A stretch of 64,000 bases of DNA from Ceratodon purpureus (taxonomy: Eukaryota > Streptophyta > Bryopsida > Pseudoditrichales > Ditrichaceae): the NCBI GenBank assembly GCA_014871385.1, contig CM026428.1, positions 8,972,772-9,036,771 of the forward strand, given 5' to 3'. Below, in pieces: positions 1 through 13,572 of the stretch. The position numbers and the translations under genes were made by a program. A model generated the notes under the pieces. The model was not told the DNA's origin, did not search any database, and worked only from the letters and a program-made list of their open reading frames with translations. The number at the start of each line of letters is the position of its first letter. Positions within the stretch are counted from its first letter, which is position 1.

Positions 1-1003
1 CCATTCAAGGGATGAAAAACAAAATTGTCACAAATCTTTGGTGCTAATTGGAATTTCATCCAATCTTCAACCCGGATGTGTGGAAAGGGCATTCAAAGTT
101 TTGAAAGGGGGATGGAGAATTATTTTGAAAATCTATGATGTATTGTTGAGAATGGTTCTAGATATTGTTTCAATTTGTATGGTAATGAACAATTTGTACA
201 TTACAATATTTGTACATTTCCCCATATCGCATGTTATCTTTGTAGGTGTGCAAGCCTTTTTCAGTAATTTTGAATTTCTTTTTGAAACCAAGAATCCAAA
301 AATAATCTAAATAAAAACATTTAGTTAATTTTGGATAATTTATATTTTTTTAAATTTAAATTTTACATGTTTTTATCAACAAAATATGTTTAGGGGGCTT
401 TTTACCTATAATGGGTGCCATGCTGGTTGGCCCTTGGTCATCAAATCAAGGGTGCAGATATATAAAGCAGCAATGGGCGTGTAAGGGCTCTTTACCTCGC
501 TTGGATCACTTTTCCAATCACATGAGTACTCAAGCTTCTTTTGACCTCCGAATAGGGTAACCTAAAGTAATTCCTTGTCCACACTCTTGGCTTCTGCTTT
601 ATGACTAGGGTGAGGTTTATCGCGGGGGCAAAGGAAGCGATGTCATATCCGTGTGGGTGGTTTTGCCAAGCAGGCTGTGTTGAACTCACCATTCCTTCTT
701 ATGTTGAACTCACCATTCCTTCTTAGAGTCCAGTCACTCATATTCCATGGGGCCCAATTCACAGTCAACTTTTCATTCTATATATGAGTCAAGTTTAATT
801 TATTGACTCACTTGCCCTAGTTTTCATAGTGATCCCACCTCGTCAACATTTAGCGTGGATATGTAATTTTTTGAGGTAATTTACTATTCATCTCAATTTC
901 CTTTGGGTGCTATATTGATTCTCATTGTGGGTTAATTTTTTTTCTGATTCTTCTTTGCAAATTACTCTTGTAGATGCCTATGTTAATCTTTGTAAGGACA
1001 ATA
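1..1003. other. AT-rich non-coding DNA with dispersed-repeat debris
   Basis: No convincing gene is seen. Positions of about 340-450 and 600-640 resemble two other places in the window (about 1940-2265 and 5635-5930) that share a GGGGGCTTTTT / CCTGGTTGG / AGGTTTATCGC pattern, so this is probably an older, interrupted copy of the same dispersed repeat. The short open frames here lack codon structure or recognisable motifs. Confidence 0.5.
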
Positions 1004-1852
1004 TTAACCCCTAAAGGACAATCTGCCACATTTGGGCTTTTTTTGAATTCGGGCATGTACCTATGAATGCAATTTATATCAAGATTTTCTGAAATTTTTA
1101 TTGAAGGTGGACCGTTCGAAGATCTTCGTGTGGGTATTTTATTTTTTCAATTCCGACATCCGAATCAAAAGTTATGAAGGTTTAAGTGTCAAACGCTACT
1201 CGTTGGGCAGTTGCTGAAATTTTCTAAGCCACTGTGAATGCAGCAAATTCTGCCCAAAACTGCCCAAAACTGCCCAAAGACGAAACTTTGAAATTCCACC
1301 AAAAATTGAGATTTTGATATTTTTCAAAATTGAAAATTTCTATGTATAGAAAAGGCAGTAGAGCATGTTCCCACCGTTCGGAGTTTCAATCCAAATTTTT
1401 TTCATATGCTATGTTTATTGTCCAAAAACGGCCTTTGTTTGTGAATTTCAGTATACCCCCTGGCGGAAAATGATTTTTTTGGCAACTTTCCACAATTTTT
1501 TTGAATATAATTTTCATAATTCAATTAGCTAACTCAGTCTTCTTTGACGTGCATCAAAACCCCCAAAATTCATAATGCAAAAAAATGGTTTTTTGGGCGT
1601 TCAAAACTCTGCTGTCCCCTTTTTTCGCAGGGGAAAAAAACTTGTTTTTCTACTTTGAACGTTACGATCTTGCAATTGGTGAAGAATGAATGTGTGAGAT
1701 TTGGTGGACATGTAGACATAGAAGTTAGCTACAAGATCTTACGTTTAGATGTACTAAAAAAAACCCCAAGTTTGCAAAATCCACCTTGCTTTGAAGAGGG
1801 GCTGTTTTGACGCAGTTTTGATTAAAAATACCCTTAGAACTTTAGGGGTTAA
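1004..1852 (+). mobile_element. TTAA-flanked TIR element, copy A
   Basis: The element starts TTAA-CCCCTAAAGGAC and ends with GAACTTTAGGGG-TTAA, giving a short inverted repeat of consensus CCCCTAAAG with TTAA at both edges. The 849-bp interior is closely similar, in opposite orientation, to the element at 6254-7133. Both contain a similar 88-codon open frame and a stretch rich in the motif CTGCCCAAAA, but the reading frame has no recognisable domain and is probably not a gene. No duplicated bases are seen outside the TTAA, so TTAA is the likely target duplication, as in piggyBac-type elements. The superfamily is an inference. Confidence 0.65.
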
Positions 1853-3185
1853 CTTCTGCATTGGCAAGTGAGCTTGACATCCATTTTATAGTTCAACCCT
1901 AAACCCTAAACCTCAACCTTGTCTTAACGATGAGGCGGGCCCTCTCCTCCTCTTCCCTTTTCTCCTCCCTGATTCTGTTTGTAGGGCGTATGTGGCATAT
2001 TTTTAGTAAATTTTATCTTTTTAATTGAATCTAGACCCCGAGTTAATTTTAAGGAACTCACTAAATTGTCTTTAGATAGTTTTTATATCTTTATAATTTT
2101 TTTTTATTTTTTTATTTTTTTTCATTAAAAAATTAAATTATTTTTTTCATTAACAAGCAAATAATAGGGGGCTTTTTGCTCTTTCCAATGGGAGCCCTGG
2201 TTGGGGGGACCTCGTCATTAAGACGAAGGCGAGGTTTATCGCCGGGGAAGTTCATTGCTGAATCTTTGATCCTACTTGCTGTCCAACGGCTCACCTCATC
2301 CAACATAGAGACGGCTTCAAGTTGCACTGATCATAGTAAGGGCCAGTTTGCACAAAAATATTGGGATCCAGCCCAAAGACAGAAGTGGTACCTTGTTCTT
2401 TGACAAGAGCATTGTAGGTGGGATATCATTCTTGAAACAAAAGACTTATAAGTAAGTCGTGCGCCAAAGTTTTGTTATAAACTCAAAAAGTAGAATCACA
2501 GGCCATACTAAAGTGATGATAATACATATTTTTTTTAAATTACTGAAGTCCAAAAGGGAATGATCAAAAATTGCAAATTGCAAAAACATCAATTGTCCAA
2601 ATTTATTTTCTTGGACAAAAGTTTATGACTAAGTTTAATGAGTAGCAAACTTCTTGAGGTTATTAATTCTAATAGGCAGGAGTCTAGAGAAATCATGATC
2701 CATATTTGCCATGAAGGATTTTAACTAGAAATCTCATCCATGAAAAAAGCATAAGCTCCATTCTGACTTTTGCTTTTATATAAATTCAAAATCTAGGTAT
2801 TGAGACTATCTACAAATGAAGATTCTTCATTTCTTTGGGCTTCAATTAATTGTTTTCAGTGTAAATTGGTCTTCATGTCATTAAAATATTATACCTCTAC
2901 AAAAATATATTCTGGAAGGCCACTTGCATCATAACATATTTGAAATTAACTTGTAGAAAAATCCTTCCACTACAATCTCTAAGTTGAAAGTGAGTATTAT
3001 ATTTCAAAAGAATGTTGCACTATCACAACCTCATAGGCCATCTTTACATTAGAGGCGAGAAGTTGTAGAGAAAACCTTACAATGGCTATGTTTGTCTATG
3101 AGAAGCCAACCTTTGAACTAAATAGCCTTTGGATATGGTGTAAAATAAGAAAGGGCCAAGAAAATTATAATAATTTTTAATTTTT
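1853..3185. other. AT-rich spacer with one dispersed-repeat copy
   Basis: Positions of about 1940-2265 hold a copy of a roughly 320-bp dispersed repeat, with the landmark CCTGGTTGGGGGG near 2203 and AGGTTTATCGC near 2230. A second copy in the same orientation lies at about 5635-5930. The rest is AT-rich with no gene, RNA or clear transposon end seen. Confidence 0.45.
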
Positions 3186-4278
3186 TTAACCCCTAAAGTA
3201 TTTGGCCATAAAATCCCAAATTCTGCCTCAATTCTGCCCTGTTTTAGTTCAAAGTAGAATTATGCAAATTTAAATGTATTTAGGAGAATCTAACCGTAGG
3301 ATCTAGTACCTTACTTGTACATGTATGTGTACACAAAATTTTAGACTATAACTCTTCACCGTTTGGAAGATCATAAGGTTTGAACTTGAGTGAAAAGTTT
3401 TTTTTGGTCCTGCCCGACAGGGACAGCCAGACTTCGGAGAGTAAAACAGTCCATTTTTGAAGATCGCGTGGGTGGAGGCTCTTCAGTTTTGGATTCTAAA
3501 GTGAGTTGGGAGTATGTCCAAAAAAATTGAAGACAATACAACACACAAAAGCATTGGAAAACCACATTTCTAGTGACGGGAGTCAAATGAAATGCTTATA
3601 CACTAGGTCTTTTTCTACACTACAAATGCCTAAGAAGATCATCAATTTTTGGGAATCCAAACGGTGTATTCATGCATTTGTATGGAAAAGAAATTGTAGA
3701 GGAAAAAAATCCAAAAAATAAATAAATCCAAAATAGATATGAATTTTACAGCATATACTGTGGTTTAGGAGGAGAAAATGGTGAAGGGAAAATGGGTGAT
3801 GAAGGTGACCCAATCACTGTTGATCTGTCTTGACAGTTTTTATAAAACTTGAAACTTTGACTGAATATATCTCAAGATCCGTACGGTCAAAGTTCACAGA
3901 ACTTGGTACGTAGACTAATTGGATGGCTCTAAACAAGATTCTACGGTTGGATTTTTCAAAATCAAATTTAAAAAAAATTATGAAACAATTTCAGAAAGGA
4001 TCATTTGCAAGTCACTGTAGACTTTCACAGATTTGGTACACCACTCCCATCGGCCACAAACCTGGCCTAGCTGCCCTGAATTGAATTTTGATCTTTAAAC
4101 ACCAATTATTTCTTAACTACGGGTCCGATGGAAGTAAAATTTGGTCTTGCTAGAAAGATATGACAATTTCCTATGTTGTGCCAAAGTTACAGCCACATCC
4201 GATAAAATTTGACTCATAGGGAGCCTGACCGGACCCTAAATCATACCAAAACTGTTGAGTTGATACTTTAGGGGTTAA
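3186..4278. mobile_element. TTAA-flanked TIR element, copy B
   Basis: The ends are TTAA-CCCCTAAAGTAT on the left and the inverse, ATACTTTAGGGG-TTAA, on the right, a 12-bp perfect inverted repeat. The 1093-bp interior contains the sequence AACCGTAGGATCTAGTAC and, near 3940, CTACGGTTGGATTTT; both patterns recur in the sister elements. No open frame with a recognisable product is seen, so this is a non-autonomous copy. It differs greatly in internal length and sequence from copies A and C while sharing their ends. Confidence 0.65.
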
Positions 4279-4993
4279 AGTATGTTTTATAAATGTGTTC
4301 TAAATTTGTTCAATAAAATTAATAATCTATCTTTGAAATTTATCATGCTTTTGATTTTGTTCTTTGAACAAATTGTCACTGGAATCACGGAAGCTACATA
4401 TTATAACACATCTTGGTTTTTGACCCGGACATTTGAGCTTTTAGTAGTTAAAAAATCTAGCTTTCAAAATTCCTGCACTTTTTCTGGACCATGGCCTTTA
4501 ATGGTCCTGTACTGCATTATAAAATATTATATGTAATTCTTATACATTCAGTATGTTCATACTTGTGTTCCAGTGAGGTGGCTTATTCCAAAAGCAAGTC
4601 ATATATTATATATCTGTTCATATGCTTTAAAATTTATTGGATACATAATATATAAACTGCATGACATCAGCAACATTTGAGTCCTACGTCATGGAGCTTT
4701 ACCCATCCACAGTATACAAGTTTTGAAGATAAATTATGTAATCGGTGTGGATAATCCATTTTAGTTTCGGATCAACACTCTATTATACTGAACGGAATGG
4801 TTTTTGAGGATTTGATTTTTTCTTCAACAAGTTTCTTAATATCCAACTTACTTGTATGTATATATGTACTCTCTCAGGAGGTAATCTTTAGGGAGTGCGT
4901 CGTTCGCAGTGCATATAGCCTGATCAGGCCGGATTACAGGCGGATCCTGTAGCAAAATAGCCTGACTGTATCCTGCTTTGATGACTGTACTCA
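4279..4993. other. AT-rich spacer, nothing recognised
   Basis: The stretch is AT-rich. The short frame at about 4282-4536 shows no motif or splice context. I see no transposon ends or RNA gene here. Confidence 0.4.
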
Positions 4994-5002
4994 CTAGATG
5001 AA

Positions 5003-5303
5003 GGCGTGGACAGGACATCCCCGGCTTGGACTTACCTAGTGCTACGAGCGTTTTTAGGAGCTACTCCCATTGGTTGGCTTTTTTCTTCCAAAACCCTGAA
5101 ATTTTCAATTTGGACCCCCCCAAGGCCATTTTTGGTAATTTTGAATTCAAAAATGGAGCCTGCGGCCCCAAATTGCTCTATAGAGATCCTCTAAGGACTT
5201 TTAAAATAAAAAACCAAAAACCAAGGGCTCATCAACCCTGCCCCTCCGAAAAACGCTCGTAGCACTTGGTAAGTCCCAGCCTGGGGGATGTCCTGCCAAA
5301 GTG
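5003..5303. mobile_element. MITE with long TIRs and 9-bp flanking duplication
   Basis: About 45 bp at each end form an imperfect inverted repeat. Both ends share GTGCTACGAGCGTTTTT and ACAGGACATCC-like or GCAGGACATCC-like blocks. The element is flanked on both sides by CTAGATGAA (4994-5002 and 5304-5312). A 9-bp duplication with long TIRs is the usual signature of Mutator-like elements, although the outermost few TIR bases match less well. The interior is only about 200 bp and codes for nothing visible. Confidence 0.65.
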
Positions 5304-5312
5304 CTAGATGAA

Positions 5313-6031
5313 TGGGGAACAGAATTGTCACAGTGAAACTAGAACCTTGGAACTCACTTAATTCTATAATTTTTGTTTTACATATTTTGGGTAATTTTAT
5401 TTATTGATTTTCAGATTATTATTATTTTAAATAAAAATTTAAAATTTAGTTAACATATTCACAAATTTTCTAAAAATAAATAACTAATTTGATTAATTGA
5501 ATCAAGTGAATATTTTTTGATAAATGAATTTGTGTAAAAGATTTTTTGCATCCTAAAATTATGGTTTTGATAAACTTGATTTTTATTCATTTATTAGCAA
5601 CATCCGGATGAAAATGGGTCCCCCACAACTGTCCGTCTTCATCCCCTCGTCCCTCTCTGATTCTAATTTTAGGAGGCTTGTGAGCCCTTTAAAGTATTAT
5701 TATTATTTTAATGGAATCAAGGACCCCAAAGTAGTCTATAGAGACCACTTAGTTAATCTAGAAATTCTAATTATTTTTAAAAAATTAATAGAATTACGAT
5801 TTATTTTTATTTTTATTTTTTCATTAACAAAATATTTATAAGGTGATTTTTGCCCCCTTCAATGGGAACCCTGGTTGGGGGGCCTTGTCATTAAGGCAAG
5901 GGCAAGGTTTATCGCTAGGGCATTTTGCCCCCATAAATATGTAAAATAAATTAAATATAAAATTCCATTAACAGTATTTTTACTTTCATGTGAAAATACA
6001 TACGCTTGCTTTTTAATGTCAAAAAAGTTAA
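5313..6031. repeat. Dispersed-repeat copy in AT-rich spacer
   Basis: Positions of about 5635-5930 repeat, with many differences, the unit at about 1940-2265: a CTCTCTGATTCT block, then GGACCCCAAAG, an AT-rich run with TTCATTAACA, then CCCTGGTTGGGGGGCC and AAGGTTTATCGC. No coding potential or terminal repeats were found, so the class of this repeat is unknown. The remaining bases are AT-rich with nothing recognised. Confidence 0.45.
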
Positions 6032-6033
6032 TA

Positions 6034-6204
6034 CTCCCTCCGTCCCACTAAAAAAGTGTTGTTTGCTAATAATATTTAAGGGCAATTCTAAATTTAGAAC
6101 AAGTTGACCAAAAATATGAACAAGTGGCTAAATTTAGAACAAGTGACCAAATTTAGGAACAAATTTTTTGAGCAAACAATGCTCTTCTAGTGGGACGGAG
6201 AGAG
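6034..6204. mobile_element. Stowaway-type (Tc1/mariner) MITE
   Basis: The 171-bp element begins CTCCCTCCGTCCCACTA and ends with the inverse TAGTGGGACGGAGAGAG, and it is bordered by TA on both sides (6032-6033 and 6205-6206). The CTCCCTCCGTCCC terminus and TA duplication are the known hallmark of plant Stowaway MITEs. The interior is AT-rich and non-coding. Confidence 0.9.
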
Positions 6205-6253
6205 TACTTGTTACAAATGTATTGTACTGTTAACAGTTACTGTAGAGTTAAGG

Positions 6254-7133
6254 TTAACCCCTAAAATTCTGAGGGTATTTTTCATCAAAACTGCCTCAAA
6301 ACAGCCCCTCTTCAAAGCAAGGTGGATTTTGCAAACTTGGGGTCTTTTCTAGTACATCTAACCGTAAGATCTTGTAGCTAACTTCTATGCCTACATGTCC
6401 ACCAAATCTCACACACTCATTCTTCACCGATTGCAGGATCATAATGTTCAAAGAAGGAAAACAAGTTTTTTTTCCCTGCGGAAAAAAGGGACAGCAGAGT
6501 TTTGAAGGCCCAAAAAACCATTTTTTTGCATTATGGATTTTGGTGGTTTTGATGCACATCAAAGAAGACTAAGTTAGGTAATTGTATTAAAAAAATATAT
6601 ATTCTAAAAAGTTGTGGAAGGTTTCCAAAAAAATCATTTTTCGCTAGGGGGTATACTGAAATTCACAAACAAAGACCGTTTTTGGACAATAAAAATAGCA
6701 TATGAAAAGAATTTGGATTAAAAATCCGAACAGTGGGAACATGCTCTACTACTTTCTCTATACATCGAAATTTTTATTTTTGAAAAATATCAAAATCTCA
6801 ATTTTTGATGGAATTTCAAAGTTTCAGCTTTGGGCAGATTTTGGCAGTTTTGGGCAGTTTTGGGCAGTTTTGGGCAGTTTTGGGCAGAATTTGCTGCATT
6901 CACAGTGGCTTAGAATATTTCAAGAGCTGCCCAACGAGCAACGTTTGACACTTAAACCTTCATAACTTTTGATCCCGATGTCGGAATTGAAAAATAAAAA
7001 TACCTACACAAGGATCTCCGAACGGCCCACCTTCAATAAAAATTTTAGAAAATCCCGATGTAAATTGCATTCATAGGTACATGCCCAAATTCCAAAAAAG
7101 CCCAAATGTGGATGATTGTCCTTTAGGGGTTAA
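6254..7133 (-). mobile_element. TTAA-flanked TIR element, copy C (inverted copy of A)
   Basis: It starts TTAA-CCCCTAAAATT and ends GTCCTTTAGGGG-TTAA. Read on the minus strand it follows copy A (1004-1852) almost throughout, including the 88-codon frame at 6296-6562, the AACCGTAAGATCTTGTAGC block and the TTTGGGCAG run, which is expanded here to five units near 6835-6885. The pair forms a large inverted repeat with about 4.4 kb between the arms. Minus strand is given only to mark this relation to copy A. Confidence 0.7.
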
Positions 7134-8381
7134 GGTAGGAGTGACTTCTAGTCTGTAGATGATAAGTTACTCCAAGAGCCACTTCATATTTTAACAAGAG
7201 CCACTTCATATTTTAAAAAGTAAGTGACTAGGAGAAATAAAAGTAATCCAAAAACAATCAAACAAGTTGTAATTATTATGAGAATTCCAAAATCAGATCA
7301 TGCCTTAGTCACTTCCATAGTGTGAAGAAAAGAAAGAAGAGAAAAAGAACATAAACTTTGGTGTCCTGAATCAAGACGTGTATTAAGTGTATGTTTGTTC
7401 TACCCCCCAATTCAATGTCTATGAGACAAAAGAATGGAAGCAAACAACTACTTTACGCTTTTGAGTGTAGACACTATAGCCACAAGATACTAGGAACCAA
7501 AAAACAGAGCTTGATGCTTGGAGTTTTAATATAAGACTAGTTTTTCTTGAGGATTGATTACCAAGTCATGAGCTCATTGTTAGATGGAGTGGGCGTTTAT
7601 CTCATGTAATTGGCCCGGGTTTGAACCCGACTGGACTTGTTTGAATACATGAGGAAAATGTAGTGGCTTGGCGCTATTGAATAAGCAATTGCATGTAGGA
7701 AAGGCCATAGTATGAAATTATTTATTAGGAGTAATAAACTTTGATTAATTTGAAAGAAGATGGGCGACTATTTCAATACATAATATAATAAATGATAAAG
7801 TTTGAAACTTTGTGGATCACTTTGGAAGTTTTTGAGGAACTTGACTAATTAGACCATTTCAAGCTCAAATACTGTAACACCATAACATGTTTGTTCATAA
7901 ATAATCTAAAAAAAACCAAAAATAAAATAAATAAATTATAAAGATAAATAAATGAAAATAGAATATATATGTTTTTTGGTAGTTTGTTATATCTAAGCCA
8001 TTTGAGGTTATTTGTAGAGATTTTTAAACTAAATAAATAAATAAAGAAAACAAGTTTTTAACGGACGAACCTTGTTTTTCCAAAAATTTATTCGACAGGG
8101 AACAAAACTTGCTATGATGTTACAGTATGTGAATATGTTTGATGTGATGGTTGTTGTTTCAACCAATATTCAAGCATGGGAAACATTTCTTGCAAAACTG
8201 GATTACAGAAATTTACAGTTTCTATTTCTTATGCTATATCTTCAATTTGAAAAAAATTCAAGTCAGATTGGCAAATTTTGTTAAGATTTGATATGGTGTG
8301 GTAAAAAATAATAATGCTAATTGATTAATCAATTGATTATTTAATTACTTCAGCCTCAAGGTTCCTAGAACCAAGTCAAAA
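7134..8381. other. AT-rich spacer with a SINE-like repeat
   Basis: Apart from the SINE-like repeat at about 7350-7685, listed separately, this stretch is AT-rich and shows no gene. The 70-codon frame at 8072-8284 has no recognisable motif. Confidence 0.4.
7350..7685 (-). repeat. SINE-like repeat with tRNA-type B box, copy 1
   Basis: On the minus strand a GGGTTCAAACCCG block near 7605-7620 fits an internal RNA polymerase III B box (GWTCRANNC). The order of landmarks that follows (AATTACATGAGAT..AACGC, CAATGAGCTCATGACTTGGT, CTATAGTGTCTAC, then ACATACACTTAAT) is repeated at about 14,480-14,810 on the plus strand. Shared order over some 300 bp in opposite orientation shows a dispersed repeat. 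A tRNA-derived SINE is the likeliest class, but no poly-A tail or target duplication was found. Confidence 0.5.
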
Positions 8382-8946
8382 TCTATACTATAAAAATAAT
8401 GGTGTGTGTCCGTCAGTCCGTCAGTCATAGGACTGATCCCGGAAGAAATCCTTTGGAAATAAGAATTATCAAAAAATTGAACGGACATGTCCATTTGAAG
8501 AGACAATATATTGAAGGAGCATGCATATTGGAACAAGGAAGAGAAGGAAGCAAATTTATTTATTTATTTATTTTTATCTATTGGAAAGAACAAACAAAAA
8601 CAATTATTAAAAAAAAAATTTAAAAATTTAAAAAATAGAACAGTAAAACCAATGGTAAAAGGCCAAACATAAATTTGTCTAATGAGAATTTTCAAAACAT
8701 ATTAGGATAAAAAATAATTTTTGATTGGAATGTTTTTAATTTTTAATTACTTGTATTTGAAATAAATATTTTATTGAAAAGGGACAATAACGATATCCAT
8801 ATAATTTGTTACTATATTCATATGTTTGTTATATTCATATGTTTACTACATTCATATGTTTACTACATTCATATGTTTATTGCATAATTGCCGGCGCCAA
8901 AGGCGCCGGTGGTGTGTGGGGGCCGTTAGGCCCCCGCATAACCTAG
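8382..8946 (+). mobile_element. Non-autonomous Helitron
   Basis: The left end is A|TCTATACTATAAAA and the right end is CCTAG|T, so the element starts with TC, ends with CTAG and sits between A and T, as Helitrons do. Eleven bases before the 3' end there is a strong hairpin: GGGGGCC at 8918-8924, loop GTTA, then GGCCCCC at 8929-8935. A second palindrome, CCGGCGCC-AAA-GGCGCCGG, lies just upstream at 8891-8909. The 565-bp body encodes nothing, so it would need a helicase supplied elsewhere. Confidence 0.85.
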
Positions 8947-9097
8947 TTTATATAAATTTATTGAGCTTTATAAGGCTCTTTCTTTTACAAATTTTGGTAG
9001 ATCATAAAACTTTATTCAAAGAACACATTTTGTTGAGAAGCTCAAACTTTACATATAGAAAATTTAGACCATTGTGATTAAATTAGATATATCATAT

Positions 9098-9662
9098 TTA
9101 AACCCCTAAAGTTCCTTTTAATCCCAATTTGGATGTTGGGATTTAGCCAACTTAAATGAAGTAGCAAAAAATAATATTTTGGTGTAATTTCTGTCCAGAA
9201 TAAAAAAATTAGTGCAAACTAAGTGTTATTTATGATTTTTTTTTTTAAATCACTAAAAAACTCATTATTTCTTCAAATTTGTGTAGCAATATTTTTTGAA
9301 ATTAAGATACTTTTTGAATATATTCATTGTAGTTTATTCTTAATCAAATTCTTATTCAAATTTGAAACTTATCTAAATTGGAGTGTATATGAATTTTACA
9401 TAGAAATACTTCAAATTTAAGCAAAAAAATGTTTCACGATTGTTGAAAAAACAATTTAGTCCACTTTTATTTTTGTGATTTCACAAATGAAGAAAAACCA
9501 ACGGTCCAATTTTGATATATGAGTGGTATGTCAAGTCAATATTAAAATCTTACTATTAAATCTACTTAAAATATTACTTCAATTGAGAATTATTAAGCGC
9601 AAAGTTAAAAAGTAAATTTTAACAATTTTGGCCAATTTGCATTAAAGAACTTTAGAGGTTAA
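9098..9662. mobile_element. TTAA-type element, degraded copy D
   Basis: The left end TTAAACCCCTAAAG and right end CTTTAGAGGTTAA match the family ends with one or two changes each, consistent with an older copy. Inside, near 9500-9540, the block CAACGGTCCAATTTTGATA resembles the CAACGGTTCAAATTTGGTA block of copy G at 54,867. No coding potential is seen. Confidence 0.5.
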
Positions 9663-9705
9663 AACGTCTTGGTCACTTGCCATAGTATTTAGTGTGGAGT
9701 GGCCT

Positions 9706-9947
9706 TTAACTCTTAAAGGTCAGACCCACCCAGAGGGGCTTGGATTTTATTTGAGAGAATCTTGCTCATAACTTACACTCCATTATACCAAATGGGATTT
9801 TTAGAATGCTAAATCAAACACCTTAAAGAGATCTATACTTTTTTAGAATAGATTCAAAGCAAATTGAAAATAGAATCATGCTTAAAATAGAGTTTAAAAG
9901 AGATTTTGGATGTGGTATCAAGAAAGCATATGTCCTTTAAGGGTTAA
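9706..9947. mobile_element. TTAA-type element, short copy E
   Basis: The left end is TTAA-CTCTTAAAGG and the right end CCTTTAAGGG-TTAA, a short inverted repeat related to the CCCCTAAAG consensus with TTAA on both sides. At 242 bp it is the shortest member. The TIR has drifted, so assignment rests mainly on the TTAA edges and on its position beside copy D. Confidence 0.45.
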
Positions 9948-12860
<2,913 letters not shown>

Positions 12861-12865
12861 TGGCA

Positions 12866-12975
12866 ATAAAAAGTGCCATTCTTTAGCTTGGATGGTAGTT
12901 TGGTTTACGCAATAAGAGGCATAAAAAGTGCCATTCTTTAGCTTGGGTGGCAGTTTGGTTTACGTAATAAGAGGC
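12866..12975. repeat. Tandem duplication, period 55 bp
   Basis: The sequence beginning ATAAAAAGTGCCATTCTTTA at 12,866 is repeated at 12,921 with four or five changes over about 55 bp. It lies at the left boundary of the recognisable LINE region. Confidence 0.85.
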
Positions 12976-13460
12976 GTTTCACATCCAGCCCAAAGGTCAA
13001 CTTTGTTGAAAACCCTAAGAATTATCAATATACAATTCCCTAACAAACCAACATATATATTTACCAATTGTCTGAATGTAGTATACTTACTTAATACACA
13101 AATAAAACACCCCACATTACACAATAGTCACCCGGATCAAGTCACACTTGCCTCCATGGTAGAACTATTACAACAAAGAACACAACCAATTACACTATAT
13201 AAAGTTAAAGCACACGTTGACATTGATGGGAACAAAGAAGCAGAGCAATTAACAAACCTAGGGACACTCAAAGCTCATAGAAAGGCTAAACACACATACA
13301 AACTGGCCCATGCCACCCCATACTACTTCCAAAAAGACGATTGGCCATCGATAATGTATGTTCAAGACAAAGGCCCAGTTAGAATACTAGAAAAACAAAT
13401 CAAGAAATATGACCGAGAAAAAAACTTAGAAATAATGGCCATGCAAACTCTCAACATTTG

Positions 13461-13572
13461 CAAATGGACAGAAAACGCAGACATAGATAATGAGCTTTCC
13501 AACAAATTTTTGGTTGCAAATGGACAGAAAACATAGAGATAGATAATGAACTTTTCAACAAATTTTGGAATA
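13461..13572. repeat. Tandem duplication, period 56 bp, inside the LINE
   Basis: CAAATGGACAGAAAAC at 13,461 recurs at 13,517, and the following 40 bases also repeat with several changes. The duplication lies in the coding part of the LINE and shifts its reading frame, so it arose after, or at the time of, inactivation. Confidence 0.85.

Noticed and set aside
1004-1852. CCCTAAA in element ends as telomere repeat
   Set aside because: The plant telomere unit occurs only once per end, within CCCCTAAAG, and is never tandem, so it is a chance overlap with the terminal repeat.
1544-6562. Two similar 88-codon open frames (1544-1810 plus and 6296-6562 minus)
   Set aside because: They lie in the matching interiors of two copies of the same TTAA element, and their likeness follows from the repeat. 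No domain, start context or splice structure supports a gene.
7590-7630. tRNA gene at the GGGTTCAAACCCG block
   Set aside because: A B-box match is present, but no acceptor stem, anticodon arm or full cloverleaf could be drawn; a SINE-like repeat fits better.
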